The position numbers and the translations under genes are program-made. The notes beneath the pieces were generated by a model that did not search any database, was not told the origin of the DNA, and saw nothing but the letters and a program-made list of their open reading frames with translations. 64,000 nt of DNA from Aster yellows witches'-broom phytoplasma AYWB (lineage in GTDB: Bacteria; Bacillota_I; Bacilli_A; Acholeplasmatales; Acholeplasmataceae), in NCBI RefSeq assembly GCF_000012225.1, contig NC_007716.1, positions 62,001-126,000 of the forward strand. The letters run 5' to 3'. Shown here in pieces: positions 1 through 12,814 of the stretch (position 1 is its first letter; the number at the start of each line of letters is the position of its first letter).

Positions 1-320
1 TCCTGAGTAATTAATTTTGTTATCTTTTTTTGTTACTTCTGTTTTTATTATTTTTTTAAATTTTTTCTTTTAATTTTTCTTTTTTTGTTTTCTCTCTCTC
101 AATATTAAAAAAATTGTAATAATTATTTTATCTTACTTTTTTATCTTTATTATTTTGTTTACAATATTTAAAAAAACATATTTCATCAAAACTAAAATAC
201 AAAATCAAAGGAAAATTATTTATGCAAAATACACAAAACCAAAAAGATTTATAAGACACTATTAAGGATATTGAAAAAAGTTTGGTAAAGGTAGCATTAT
301 GGAATTCACTCCCAAACTGA
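1..320. other. AT-rich non-coding stretch with gene debris
   Basis: No intact gene is seen. An ATG near 222 opens a reading frame that stops after ten codons (MQNTQNQKDL) and then continues in frame for about 20 more sensible codons, so it is probably the relic of a small gene. The IS3 scar begins directly after it. Confidence 0.4.
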
Positions 321-620
321 TCTGTTACATTTTTTATAAAATTTTAATTTTTAAAATTGTTCTTTAAGACTAAAAAAAATAAGTTGATAATTTTCTATCT
401 TTTCAAACTAAAGAAATATTTTTTTTGAATTAAAAAGTGTCTAAATTTTTTTTGATAATTCTTTAGTTTCAAAAGATATTTTTTATATTTTTTTCTCTTT
501 GCGCTATCTAGTTAGGTAAAAAAACTGGAATCACCCCATATAAGATTAAATTATAATTATTTTTTTACATAATTATGTTATTTTGGTCAAAAAAGCATAC
601 AAAAAGATAACCTTTTTTCA
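321..620 (-). mobile_element. IS3-family (tra5-type) 3'-end remnant
   Basis: The reverse complement of this stretch matches the end of the IS3-type copy at 38430-38728: a terminal CTGTTAC-type end, the shared segment AAAATTGTTCTTTAA, the segment CTTTTCAAACTAA, the tail GTTAGGTAAAAAAA, and the last codons of the transposase around 590-617. Only the 3' end of the insertion sequence survives, in minus orientation, so it cannot move by itself. Confidence 0.7.
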
Positions 621-840
621 AGACTAAACATTAAAATTAAATTAAAAAAATAATTTATATAAAACTTTGGAAATATTGATTTGGCGATGAATAATTTAAT
701 TTAGCTAAAATCCATTGATTGTTACAAAATTTAAGGGAAAAATTGGTAAAGGAACAAGAAATTATTAAAAAATATTTAACTAATAATCTTAAAATCTATA
801 ATCATTTAGTTCCTTAAATTAAAAAAAGATATAATATAAG

Positions 841-872
841 AAATAAGCTAGCTTAAATAAGCTAGCTTATTT
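841..872. terminator. Bidirectional hairpin terminator after the DEAD-box gene
   Basis: A perfect 14-bp stem (AAATAAGCTAGCTT and its complement) with a 4-nt loop lies just past the stop of the minus-strand helicase gene. It is bordered by A/T runs on both sides, so it can act on both strands. Confidence 0.75.
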
Positions 873-895
873 TATATTATTAAGTTGTTATTTTT

Positions 896-2539
896 TTAAT
901 CTTTTTTGTTAAGAATTAAATTTTTGTTTTGGAAACGAATATTAGATTTGCTTTTCATTTGATTCCAAAAACGACTTTCTACTTCAAAAATAGTTTCGTG
1001 AGTTAAGTGTTTTATATTGCCAATATTTTTGCCATAAATTTTGAAATGATCTTTTAATAATTTTAATAATACTGGAGGATTGATATTGTCTTTTTTACCT
1101 AAATTAATAACAACTTCTATAAAGTTACTATTTTTTCTTTTGTAAGAGTCGTTAGAACCATAAGAACCAAATCTAGATTCAAAACCAAAACGTGATCTGG
1201 TAAAAGAATTGTTAGTATTAATTCTTGGAGGAATGATTTCGGTATAATTTCTTTCTTTTGGTAAAAAGTTTTTCAATAATCCTTGGATAATTTGTTCAGA
1301 AGAAAAATTTTCTAATAACTTTTGTGCTAATGGATTTGGAGTAGTTTCTTCCTTGTTTTTTTCAATAATATTTAATATTTTTTTTTCTAAATCCTTGGCA
1401 TTTTGTAATTTGATGCTTTGAACAGAAGGAATATCTAGTAAAGTGATTTTTTCTTTTAAGTAGTATTCCAATTTTTTAAGTTGGCTTACTTTTCTGGGAC
1501 TAATTAAACTGTAAGCTAAACCTTTTTTACCAGCTCTTCCAGTTCTTCCTATGCGGTGAACATAAACTTCGTCTTCATGTGGTAAGTCATAGTTAATTAC
1601 CATTTTGATGTCAGAAATGTCAAGACCTCTTGCAGCTACATCAGTTGCAATTAAGATTTTGATTTTGCCTTTACGAAAATTATTCATTACATATTGCCTT
1701 TGGTTTTGTTTTAAATCTCCGTGAACTGCATCAGCTAAAAAGCCTTTGTCTTGAAGGTAGGCTGTAATTTCGTCAACATCTTTTTTAGTGTTTGCAAATA
1801 AGATAGTTGAATAATCCTTTTTTAAGTCTAACAAACGTACTAATAATTTAGCTTTGTCAACTTCTTTTACTAAAAAGTAATTTTGTTCGATTGCATTAAC
1901 TGCAATGTTTTTAACGGGAACTTGTAGGATTTTAGTGTCTTTTTGGTATTTGCTTGCTATTTTTTTAATAAATGGAGGTAGAGTTGCTGAGAATAAGACA
2001 GTTTGTCTTTCTTCTGGAATCTTTTTTAAGATTGTTTCTAAGGCTTCTTGAAATCCCATTTTTAACATTTCGTCTGCTTCGTCAAGAGTTAGAATTTTTA
2101 ATGCTGAGAGATCGATTTTGCCTCTTTCTAGATGGTCAATTGCACGTCCAGGAGTAGCAATAATTAAATGAGGTTTAGCTTCTAAAGATCTAAATTGTTT
2201 GGTGTAAGATTCACCACCATAAACAACAGCGATTCTTATTTCTTGATAAAATCTTAGTAATTTTTTTAATTCTTCATATACTTGAAGAGTTAATTCTCTA
2301 GTAGGGCATAAAATTAAACTTTGGGTTTTTTGGATTTTTGGGTTAATTTTTTCAATAATGGGAATACCAAAAGCAAAAGTTTTTCCTGTTCCTGTTTGAG
2401 CTTGTCCAATTACGTCATGTCCTTTTATAATTTCTGGAATTACTAATGCCTGAATTGGAGTAGTATCGATAAAATTGAGTTCTTTTAAAGCTTTTTTAGT
2501 TTGCTCTAAAATAGGTAATTGTTCGAATAAAGTATTCAT
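896..2539 (-). CDS. cshA: DEAD-box ATP-dependent RNA helicase (CshA/DeaD type)
   Basis: This 547-aa SF2 helicase unwinds RNA duplexes using ATP, a role tied in this family to ribosome assembly, cold adaptation and mRNA decay. Visible motifs in order: Q motif (TTPIQ), Walker A AQTGTGKT (residues 47-54), PTRELTLQV, TPGRAIDHL, the DEAD box, SAT, and HRIGRTGRAG near residue 330. A linker with many charged residues leads to a C-terminal module of about 75 aa (from FIEVVINLGKK) that resembles the DbpA/CsdA RNA-binding fold. The start has an AGGAA ribosome site and an upstream TATAAT-like box at 2575-2580. It stands alone as a transcription unit ending at the 841-872 hairpin. Family assignment is firm; the exact ortholog name is an inference. 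Confidence 0.93.
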   Translation of the reverse strand: MNTLFEQLPILEQTKKALKELNFIDTTPIQALVIPEIIKGHDVIGQAQTGTGKTFAFGIPIIEKINPKIQKTQSLILCPTRELTLQVYEELKKLLRFYQEIRIAVVYGGESYTKQFRSLEAKPHLIIATPGRAIDHLERGKIDLSALKILTLDEADEMLKMGFQEALETILKKIPEERQTVLFSATLPPFIKKIASKYQKDTKILQVPVKNIAVNAIEQNYFLVKEVDKAKLLVRLLDLKKDYSTILFANTKKDVDEITAYLQDKGFLADAVHGDLKQNQRQYVMNNFRKGKIKILIATDVAARGLDISDIKMVINYDLPHEDEVYVHRIGRTGRAGKKGLAYSLISPRKVSQLKKLEYYLKEKITLLDIPSVQSIKLQNAKDLEKKILNIIEKNKEETTPNPLAQKLLENFSSEQIIQGLLKNFLPKERNYTEIIPPRINTNNSFTRSRFGFESRFGSYGSNDSYKRKNSNFIEVVINLGKKDNINPPVLLKLLKDHFKIYGKNIGNIKHLTHETIFEVESRFWNQMKSKSNIRFQNKNLILNKKD

Positions 2540-3060
2540 AAATTCCTCATCTTTCTTTTTTAATTTAAAATTAAATTATACAGATATAAATATAAAATGT
2601 TTACTAATTGAATTAAAACATTAAACCCTTTATTGTTTGAAGTTATTATTTGTAGTTGTTGAATAATCAATAATCTTGAAAAAAGGAATCATTTCAAAAA
2701 CTATCAACTGTGTATTTGATGTCATTTTTACTTTAAGTAAAAAAGTTGTAAGACTTAATATTTTTAGTTAAGACCCTAATAAAAAGTATTTTGGTATTTT
2801 GCTTTTATAACAATTATGGTTTTAATAATAATTTTGTATTTTGTGAAATAAAGTTAAATAATCGTTAAAAAGTAAAAAGTTACACTAATTTATAATAGTT
2901 TTTTGATTTATAACATTTAATAATTTTTTACTGCATCTTTAATATTATACTTTATTATGGTTGTAAATTAATAAAAAAAACAACTATTTTTGAATTAAAA
3001 GTGTCTTTTATTGCTTTTATTATGTGTTTGTTTAAATATGAGAGGTAATTAAATAATATA
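2540..3060. other. Intergenic region, no gene seen
   Basis: AT-rich spacer. Apart from the probable helicase promoter (minus-strand TATAAT complement at 2575-2580) I see no coding sequence, repeat or RNA signal. Confidence 0.5.
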
Positions 3061-3090
3061 AAAAAAAGACTCTCATTGGATGAGAGCCTT
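3061..3090 (-). terminator. Rho-independent terminator
   Basis: Read on the minus strand, the hairpin AGGCTCTCAT...ATGAGAGTCT is followed by seven T. It directly follows the stop of the minus-strand gene at 3103-3735. The same GACTCTC/GAGAGTC stem recurs behind accessory genes at 25098 and 36416. Confidence 0.8.
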
Positions 3091-3102
3091 TATAGATTTG
3101 GA

Positions 3103-3735
3103 TTAATTTTTAATATCGTATATTTCTTTTAAAGCATTTTCGTAAGGTTTTATGTCTATTTGACTAAATTTATTTTGAGTTTGTAAATTTTTAAATAAAT
3201 CGATGTGTTGTTTAATTGCTAAAGTTTGATCAGCTTCTAATTGTTCTTTTTGTTCACTTAATTGTTTTGTTTTTTCATAAATCAGATTTGTTTCATCTCT
3301 TATTTTTATTTTTTCTTGTTCATTTGCTTCTTCGTATTTTTCTTCTAAAGTTTTTATATCTTTATTTATGTTTTTATTGTTAAATGATATATCATCCAAT
3401 TGGCTATTTATTTTTAAAATATTTTTGTATGATTCTTTTTCGTTTTTAGACATGAAAGACATTTGTTGTTGTTGGTATTGTTTGCGTAGTTCTTTTTCCT
3501 TTCTTTTTATACGAAAAGTTATTTGCGGTTCTTCGAGTTCATTATGGATAATATATTTTAGTCTTTTGTTAAAATTTTCTTGTGAGATTTCTATTTTATT
3601 ATTTATTTCAGCTTTATTGTCATTTTGTGTTGAGTTTTGTAATAAAATCTCATCAGAAAAGAAATGAAAAATTGTAATTCCAATTAAAATTAAAAAGATA
3701 GTTGTAATAAGGATATATTTTTTGTTGCGGGTCAT
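3103..3735 (-). CDS. Hypothetical membrane-anchored or secreted coiled-coil protein
   Basis: A 210-aa protein of unknown function. Residues 6-26 form a strongly hydrophobic segment after a basic start (MTRNKKY), suitable as an uncleaved anchor or signal peptide. The rest is hydrophilic and rich in K, E, Q and N, with heptad-like stretches (for example LEEKYEEANEQEKIKIRDE) that suggest a long coiled coil outside the cell. There are no cysteines in the mature part. It sits alone between IS debris and a decayed replicon gene and has its own terminator. Phytoplasmas expose many such proteins to host cells, so an effector or surface role is possible but not shown. Confidence 0.65.
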   Translation of the reverse strand: MTRNKKYILITTIFLILIGITIFHFFSDEILLQNSTQNDNKAEINNKIEISQENFNKRLKYIIHNELEEPQITFRIKRKEKELRKQYQQQQMSFMSKNEKESYKNILKINSQLDDISFNNKNINKDIKTLEEKYEEANEQEKIKIRDETNLIYEKTKQLSEQKEQLEADQTLAIKQHIDLFKNLQTQNKFSQIDIKPYENALKEIYDIKN

Positions 3736-4244
3736 TTAGTTTGCTTTCTATTGTAAAAAGTTATTGTGTTTATCTTTTGTCCTTAATTTTATTTTATCAT
3801 TTTTTTATCATTTTAATAATTTATTTTTTTTAAAAGTGACTTTGTTTTATGGTTTATTTAAAAAAGTTTGTATTTGGAACAATAAAAAAGCGTATATTAT
3901 AAAGTTTTTTGGGATGTAAAAAGATGAGTTAAAATATGAGATTGTCAATAATGAAATAAATGTTTGATAGTTGTTAATTGAGTTCTTTGTTGTATATTTA
4001 TAACATTTTTTCTTTAAATTGTTGATTATAATGGATTTTGTCTATTATGTGTTTTTGGTTTTTTTGGATATTTAAATAACTATTATAAATAAAACTCAAC
4101 CCTTTTTGTTAAAAAAGCGAAATTGTAGTAAGATTACTATATTTGCTTTTGCAATCTTTTCAAGTTTTGGTCAATAAATCATTGAGTATTTCATTAGAAT
4201 GGGTAAAATAATTAAAGAAATTATAAATTATTAATTATCCATAA
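3736..4244. other. Intergenic region, no gene seen
   Basis: AT-rich sequence without a plausible reading frame. It may include the remote promoter of the minus-strand gene ending at 3735 and the upstream flank of the conserved leader starting at 4245. Confidence 0.4.
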
Positions 4245-4332
4245 AGCGAACTAGGCGGCCAGCCGAAGTATACTAAGATTAACCTATTGCCCCCCCAAAA
4301 AAATTCCCCTCTGAGGATTTAGGGTTCTTTTA
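4245..4332 (+). promoter_or_regulatory. GC-rich conserved leader, copy 1 (candidate replication origin or leader RNA)
   Basis: This stretch matches 31713-31799 nearly base for base over GCGAACTAGGCG, CCAGCCGAAGTATACT and AGATTAAC, then a C-run and CCCCTCTG.GGATTTAGGG. It is far more GC-rich than its surroundings. The intact copy lies directly in front of the helicase-HUH replication gene; this one lies in front of a decayed gene. It could be the nick site of a rolling-circle origin or a structured 5' leader; the sequence does not decide. Confidence 0.6.
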
Positions 4333-4412
4333 AAAATAATATATATTATACAAAACGCCTTTGCTGTGAACTATCGTCAAAGTAGTAGTTTTGTGTTTAG
4401 GGAGAACAAACA

Positions 4413-5930
4413 ATGCTAAATTTAAATGATTTAAATATGAATAAAGAATATATTAGTTTATCCTTTCATGTTCTTATAAAACATTTAATTCAATTAAAAG
4501 GGGCACTTTTAATAAAGAATAAATTAAAGAATTTGAGAATAATTTATTTTTTTGTTAAGACTACTGATTTCGGGCAAGGTTGTTTTTCTAAGTTTTTTTT
4601 TACACTTATATCGTCTTATAAATTCTATTCAAAAATCTCGTTTAAAAAAAAATTATCAATTAAAAAACAGCTTTTATTCAACAATAATTACAAGATTTAA
4701 ATGAATCTAATAATTGGAATTATTTTTTTGATAATAAATATATTTTAAATAATTTTGATTATTTCTATGAATTAGCTAATATTAGTTATGAAGAAAAAAA
4801 CCAAGAAAAAATAGAATTTATTAAATTACATATGAGACCTATTCCTTATAAATATTATTTATTTTTAAGAAATAATCTAAGGAAATTTATAAACTTATAA
4901 ATTTATTTTTTAATGATTGCTGAAAATAAAGCTAAATATAATTCTAATAATGGTTGGTTTAAAAAAGAAAGTAAAAAAAATATCCCCAATGTTTTTAAAT
5001 TATGGTCTGATATTTTACGTGATAATTTACCTAATTTAAAACTATTAAATTCTCGTTCTCAAAATTTACAGATATTTTGTTAAAGGTAAATTAGATAATA
5101 CTAAAAAAATTTAAATTAAGGAATGTAAACAATTAGCAACTATTATTAATAAAAATGTTGCTGAAATTATTTCTGAATATGTTATTAAATATGATGCTGG
5201 TTTAAATGAATGTAAAATTATAAAAAAACCATTGCATTAAAAAAAATTATTTAATTGGAAAAAATGTTTCAATTTTCTTATAGTTATCAAAAATTACCTA
5301 TTACTAAAAAATATCAAATATCTTCCATTTGGCCTTCATTATGGTGATTATAAAATGACTGGGTTTTATTTATCAAATATTTTAAAATTTGGTAAAAAGC
5401 ATATTTTGTATGTTTTATTAAGAAATAACATTTTAAGAACACTTAATAAAAAAGCAGTAAAAGTTCCAGGCAAAGATTTTCCTGAGGATAAAAATATCAC
5501 TCCTTAACCATTATATTTTGATAAAAACCAAAATAAATATATGTTTGAATATATTGTAAATAAAGGTAAATTATCATGTTTTTTTTGTTGTACTTTTTTT
5601 ATGCAAAAAATTTATTAAAAATTTTTAACTAGCAATACATATACTAATTTATGGAATAAATTAAATAATTTTTTTTAATTTATCTAAATTATCAGTTTTA
5701 AAACCTTTAAATAATTATTTAGAAAAGCAAAAAACTTAATCAATATATTAATCCTTATTCAGCTTATTCTTAACAATAAAATATAACATTTTTTCTACTT
5801 AATCCAATTTATTTTATTAAAAAATGAAAGATAAAGGTATATTTTAATTTTAATTGTGTTTCGGAAATTCAAAAAAAACTCATTTAAATTTTATTTTTCA
5901 ATTAAATCTTTTTTTAACTTTTACCCTTTT
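4413..5930 (+). pseudogene. Decayed accessory gene(s) behind the Rep-type leader
   Basis: Starting at an ATG with a GGGAGAA ribosome site, coding-like sequence runs for about 1.5 kb but changes frame several times and has many stops. Recognisably protein-like pieces include DNKYILNNFDYFYELANIS (about 4720-4780), VFKLWSDILRDNLPNLKLL (about 4990-5046), KNVAEIISEYVIKYDAGL (about 5150-5205) and HYGDYKMTGFYLSNILKFG (about 5340-5396). I do not recognise the family. The position behind the same leader as the helicase-HUH gene suggests a replication or element-encoded protein. Confidence 0.45.
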
Positions 5931-6140
5931 TTGATAAGGATTTTTCTTGTAGATTTTTATTTTTTTATGTTGTATTAAACTGAAAAAATGTTATAATATT
6001 AAAATAAATAATAAAAATTAGATATCTCTAAGAAAAAATTACTATTAAATTAAAATAATTTTTTAATCCTTTATTTTATTGGTTATTATCAGAAGTTATC
6101 ACTCATTCCCCTTTTGACTTGGCTCAATTCCTTTTCTCTT

Positions 6141-6323
6141 TTACATTTTATTTTTGAGATATAAAGGTGCATTTGCCATACATTTTTCTAATCTACTTGG
6201 TTTTTTTACATTTTCAAAATCTTTGTTTAAATTATACATTGATTGTAATATATTAGCCATTTGATTTATAAAATTATCTTCAAAGGAATAAGACAAAGCT
6301 TTTTCCACAGCAATTTTTTTCAT
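6141..6323 (-). CDS. Small hypothetical protein or gene fragment
   Basis: A 60-aa minus-strand reading frame (MKKIAVEKALSYSFEDNF...). No ribosome binding site is visible upstream, only T- and A-rich sequence, and no domain is recognised. It lies between the decayed region and the hrcA promoter. It may be a relic of a longer gene; I keep it at low confidence because its composition (K, E, N, A in ordered codons) looks coding. Confidence 0.3.
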   Translation of the reverse strand: MKKIAVEKALSYSFEDNFINQMANILQSMYNLNKDFENVKKPSRLEKCMANAPLYLKNKM

Positions 6324-6420
6324 TTTTTTTTATATTATTATTAATTATTTAAAATCACATTAAAATCAATATAAAATAAATAAAAAATAAATAAAAATAT
6401 AAAAAAATGAAAATATAAGG

Positions 6421-6449
6421 TTGACATTCAACAAAAAAAGTAATACAAT
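6421..6449 (+). promoter_or_regulatory. Sigma-70 type promoter of the heat-shock operon
   Basis: TTGACA at 6421-6426 and TACAAT at 6444-6449 are separated by exactly 17 nt, a near-consensus housekeeping promoter just upstream of the CIRCE-like operator and hrcA. Confidence 0.85.
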
Positions 6450-6453
6450 ATTA

Positions 6454-6479
6454 TTGGCAATCGTTAATGTGAGTGCCAA
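6454..6479 (+). promoter_or_regulatory. CIRCE-like HrcA operator
   Basis: TTGGCAATC, 8 nt, GAGTGCCAA: an inverted repeat matching the CIRCE consensus (TTAGCACTC-N9-GAGTGCTAA) with one arm mismatch and a spacer one base short. It overlaps the transcription start region and the ribosome binding site of hrcA, as expected for autorepression by HrcA. Confidence 0.75.
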
Positions 6480-6491
6480 GAGGTGATGAAT

Positions 6492-7517
6492 ATGCTTTCA
6501 GATAGAAAAAAATTAATCCTAAAGGCTGTAGTTGAAAACTATTCACAAAAAAGACAACCAGTAGGTTCTAAAATGCTTACCTATTTACCTTATCTTAAAT
6601 TTGCAAGTGCTACTATTCGTTATGATATGGTGCAATTAGAAAAAGAGGGGTTTTTACAAAAAAATCATACTTCTAGTGGTAGAGTTCCTTCTTTTAAGGG
6701 TTATGTTTACTATCTAAACCATTTATTAACGCGTGATCATGATGTTGCTTGTATGTTTGAAAGCATTGACAAAGTGATTCAAAAAAAGCGTTTTTGTAAA
6801 GGGCAAGTAATTAAAGAAGCTCTTAATTTGTTAAATAATTTAACTAATTATACTACTATGGCAATTGGTTCTGATATTTTTAATAATAGTAAAATTACTA
6901 AAATTGATTTTATTCCTTTAAATAGTGCTCAAGCTGTTATTTTGATTATTACTGATAAAGGAAATGTACAACATCAAAATATTTCTTTGGAACAAACAAA
7001 AGAAATTAGCATTTATGACCTTAAAGATGTAGTGCAAGTAGTAAATGATTTGTTGAAAGATAAGTTTTTATCAGAAGCAGCCCATATTATTCAAAGTGAT
7101 TTTTTTAAAAAAACTATTGCTAAATATATTTGTTTTCAAGAACAATTAATTGCTTTGTTTATGGAAGCTTTTAGTAGTTTTGCCTCAGAGAATCTTTATT
7201 TTTCGGGGGTTTCTAAAATGCTTGAAAAACCTGAATTAAACAATCCTGAAATTATTAAAAAATTTATGGGTCTTTTAGAGCGTAAAGAATTATTAAAAAT
7301 TATGTTAAATCAAGATAGTTTGTCTTTTAAATTTTCTGATGGCTTGCAACTTACTCCTTTAAAAGATTGTATGATTCTTTCTATTCCTTTCGATGTAAAT
7401 CCTAATGAGAAAGGAAGAATTGCAGTTGTAGGACCTTCGTGGATGAAATATCCTAAAGTTATTCCTATTTTGGAATATTTGGCAGTTCATTTATCTAAAT
7501 TAAACGATCAAGAATAA
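6492..7517 (+). CDS. hrcA: Heat-inducible transcription repressor HrcA
   Basis: Repressor of class I heat-shock genes; it binds CIRCE and is stabilised by GroEL in other Firmicutes. The N-terminus (LSDRKKLILKAVVENY, then GSKML...SATIRYDMVQLEKEGFL) is the winged-helix DNA-binding domain, and SSGRVPSFKGYVYY is the typical HrcA junction. The C-terminal GAF-like part contains FSDGLQL and the end block RIAVVGPSWMKYPKVIPILEYL. I place the start at ATG 6492 because GAGGTGAT at 6480-6487 is an ideal Shine-Dalgarno for it; GTG 6483 and ATG 6486 lie inside that site. It is the first gene of hrcA-grpE-dnaK-dnaJ, with the operator in front. Confidence 0.95.
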   Translation: MLSDRKKLILKAVVENYSQKRQPVGSKMLTYLPYLKFASATIRYDMVQLEKEGFLQKNHTSSGRVPSFKGYVYYLNHLLTRDHDVACMFESIDKVIQKKRFCKGQVIKEALNLLNNLTNYTTMAIGSDIFNNSKITKIDFIPLNSAQAVILIITDKGNVQHQNISLEQTKEISIYDLKDVVQVVNDLLKDKFLSEAAHIIQSDFFKKTIAKYICFQEQLIALFMEAFSSFASENLYFSGVSKMLEKPELNNPEIIKKFMGLLERKELLKIMLNQDSLSFKFSDGLQLTPLKDCMILSIPFDVNPNEKGRIAVVGPSWMKYPKVIPILEYLAVHLSKLNDQE

Positions 7518-7687
7518 CAAATAAAAGAATAAATAATTGTAAAATAAATAATTATAACAAATAATAAATAATAAGTAAATAATTTATAATTTAATTAAAT
7601 AAATAAAATAACCAAACAGTCTGCCAAAATAATTGTAATCAACAAAATAAAAACATAATTATATGAAGAAAGAAAAGAGGTTTTAAG

Positions 7688-10226
<2,539 letters not shown>

Positions 10227-10314
10227 TCAATAATAAAAATAATAACAACAAAATACTAAAAATATAACTAAACAAAAACAACCATAAAAAACAAACTATA
10301 AAGAATAATGAAAT

Positions 10315-10341
10315 CAAAGGGGCAAAACCCCTTAGTTTTAT
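10315..10341 (+). terminator. Hairpin terminator or attenuator between dnaK and dnaJ
   Basis: AAGGGG-CAAAA-CCCCTT followed by TAGTTTTATT. A GC-rich stem in this AT-rich sequence right after dnaK would lower read-through into dnaJ, whose ribosome site (AGGAGAAG) follows closely. Confidence 0.65.
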
Positions 10342-10362
10342 TATTAGGAGAAGTTAGCTACA

Positions 10363-11430
10363 ATGACAAAAAAAGATTATTATCATATTTTGGGTCTAGA
10401 TAAAGACGCAAGTCCTGAGGACATCAAAAAAGCTTATCGTATTCTTGCTAAAAAATATCATCCTGATATTTCCAAAGAAGCTAACGCCGAGAGCAAATTT
10501 AAAGAAGTTCAAGAAGCTTATAGTGTTTTAGGAGATGCTTCTAAAAAAAGTAATTATGATCGTTTTGGTGATTCTTCAGATAACGGTTTTTCTGACTTCG
10601 GTAGTGGTGGTTTTGATGGCTTTGATTCTTTTGGGGATTCTTTTTTCAGTTCTTTTGGAGATATTTTTGGTAATCAACAAACTAAAAAACCTTCTTATGA
10701 TAAAAAAGTAGAGATGACTATTGGTTTTATTGATTCTGTTTTAGGGGCTAACAAAACTATTGAAATTACTGTAGAAGCTGATTGTAGAGTTTGTCATGGT
10801 AAAGGAGCAGTTTCCCATCAAGATGTTATTGCTTGTAGACGTTGTGGTGGAACTGGACAAATTATTACTGAGCAAAGAACTTTTTTAGGTAATATTCGTT
10901 CTCGTCAAGTTTGTCCTAATTGTAGTGGTAAAGGACAAGAAATTAAAAATAAATGTTATGCTTGTCACGGACAAAAACGTCAAAAAGTTAAGCAATCAGC
11001 TACCTTTAATATTCCTGCAGGGATTCAAGAAGGAATGTCTTTGCAAGTTCCTGGAAAAGGAAATTTTGTTCCTTTAAGTAATAATCAAAAAGCAGGAGAT
11101 TTATATATTACTTTTAAAGTGCGCCCTCATGAATCTTTTGTGAGACGTGAATATGATATTATTTTAGAAATCTTTATTACTTTGCCAGAAGCTGTTTTAG
11201 GAACTAATATTTTGATTCCTACTATTTATGGTGAAGTAGCTTTAAAAATCCCTTCAGGGATTCAATCAGGAAATAAATTAAGAATGAAAAATAAAGGAGT
11301 TGCACATCTTAATTCTTCTTATCGTAAAGGTGATCAGTATGTTGTTGTTCATCTCAAAACTCCTAACCCATTAAGCTTAGAAGAAAAAAGATTATATCAA
11401 AAATTATTAGATTTGCAACATCGTAGTTAA
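10363..11430 (+). CDS. dnaJ: Chaperone DnaJ (Hsp40)
   Basis: Co-chaperone that delivers substrates to DnaK and stimulates its ATPase. The 355-aa type I protein has the J domain (residues 3-68, with YHPDIS carrying the HPD motif), a Gly/Phe-rich linker (about 72-105), four zinc-binding CxxCxGxG-type repeats ([32 protein letters not shown]; the last lacks the final GxG), and the C-terminal peptide-binding domain. It is the last gene of the hrcA operon and has a terminator at 11467. Confidence 0.96.
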   Translation: MTKKDYYHILGLDKDASPEDIKKAYRILAKKYHPDISKEANAESKFKEVQEAYSVLGDASKKSNYDRFGDSSDNGFSDFGSGGFDGFDSFGDSFFSSFGDIFGNQQTKKPSYDKKVEMTIGFIDSVLGANKTIEITVEADCRVCHGKGAVSHQDVIACRRCGGTGQIITEQRTFLGNIRSRQVCPNCSGKGQEIKNKCYACHGQKRQKVKQSATFNIPAGIQEGMSLQVPGKGNFVPLSNNQKAGDLYITFKVRPHESFVRREYDIILEIFITLPEAVLGTNILIPTIYGEVALKIPSGIQSGNKLRMKNKGVAHLNSSYRKGDQYVVVHLKTPNPLSLEEKRLYQKLLDLQHRS

Positions 11431-11466
11431 TATAATTAATGATATAAATAATAAAATAATAAGGAG

Positions 11467-11490
11467 ACCAACTTAAAAGTTGGTTTTTTT
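11467..11490 (+). terminator. Rho-independent terminator of the heat-shock operon
   Basis: ACCAACT-TAAA-AGTTGGT followed by a T-run, 36 nt after the dnaJ stop. Confidence 0.85.
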
Positions 11491-11809
11491 ATTAAGTGGT
11501 AATATTAATGTTTAAATTTTTAGAGTTTTACATAGTTAATTTTAATTGTATTATGATTAACAATAAATTAATATTTTTTAATATAAATGTTGAATGGGAA
11601 TATAGTTTTTATATTATGTTATAATTAATAGTAGATAAATAGTTTTACTATTTTCTATTTTATTAATATTTACAATATTAAATTAACTACTAATTAAATA
11701 TTTTGAGTTATAACAAAGGCATAAATTCTTTTATTATATTCAAGTTAGAGACTTTAAAACTTTAACAAATCTAATTTGATAATTTAATTTAATAAAGAGT
11801 TGAAATAAC
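11491..11809. other. AT-rich spacer, nothing recognised
   Basis: No open frame, RNA or repeat could be supported here. Confidence 0.4.
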
Positions 11810-12166
11810 ATGTTTTTATTAGATAATTTTAAAGAAAAAATTCAAGATAATAAAAAATTAAGTTCGGTTACAGTTTATTGTAGAGCAACTTATAAAAGAG
11901 TTATTCAAAAAACTTTATTATTTATTTGTCACTTTCTTTTGTGTTTGTATGGCATGAATTAGGTTTTTGCCAAAGTTTAGGTGAAATAAAGAAACAATTA
12001 TTTTTTAAATATTTGTATATGCCTACGTATTTTTTGTTCTTCTAGTGTATCACGAATAACAGCTCCTATTTGCCTTATTTTACTTTGGGGGCATTTTTAG
12101 GAATGCTTATGAGTTATTTAGATGTTCGTTTAAAATATATCACATACATCCGATTTGACTTGTAAA
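11810..12166 (+). pseudogene. Frameshifted relic of a small membrane-protein gene
   Basis: An ATG frame of 50 codons (MFLLDNFKEK... ending LCLYGMN) stops at 11962, but the neighbouring frame continues with sensible residues (FVFVWHELGFCQSLGEIKK, then LGAFLGMLMSYLDVRLKYI) to about 12166, with a further stop inside. This looks like one gene broken by frameshifts, partly hydrophobic. The family is not recognised. Confidence 0.35.
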
Positions 12167-12814
12167 TTAATAATATATAAACATTTATGATTAACTATTT
12201 TGTTTTCGTTTTTTTTTTTTTTGATGGGTAATTTTACAATTACTATTTTACTTTATTATAAATTTTTTAAAAAAACAATCAACAATTAATTAATAAATTT
12301 GTTTTTTTGTATCTTTTAATTTTTTTGTTATTATTATTTTTTTATGTTGTTTTTGTTCTTTGAATATATTATTGAAAAGCAAGTAGATAAAAAATATCAA
12401 AATCTAAGCCTTTTGCTTTATATTTGTTAGTTTTTATCCTCTTATTAAAACTTTATAGAACTTTTTAAAAAGGATTAATAATTAATATTATTTATAAATT
12501 TGAAACAGAAATTAATTTTTAATTTCTGTTTTTTTTTTTTTTGAAAAAATTATTATTTATAATATTGTAATTAGTTAATTTTAAATAAATTTCGCTAATT
12601 TGAGTTATAATAATTTTTTTTTATTATTTGCTTTTGTTTTTTTAATTTATCCTTAAATATTTTATGATAATAAAAATCCAAAAAACTAAAAAAACTCATT
12701 TTAGATTGGTTAGCGAAGTTTTGCCAGTCAAAAAGAAAGTATTTTAGTTATAATAATTGGGTATAAGTTTTTTATTTTGATACCTCAATTACTTTCAAAA
12801 AGGAGAGTTTATAA
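12167..12814. other. AT-rich spacer before ftsY
   Basis: No gene is seen. A hairpin-like AAATTTC/GAAATTT pair with a long T run lies near 12500-12545. TTATAAT boxes at about 12604 and 12749 are candidate -10 elements, the second one for ftsY. Confidence 0.35.

Noticed and set aside
1972-2157. Plus-strand reading frame opposite the DEAD-box gene
   Set aside because: It is the complement of conserved helicase motifs, with leucine-rich composition and no ribosome site.
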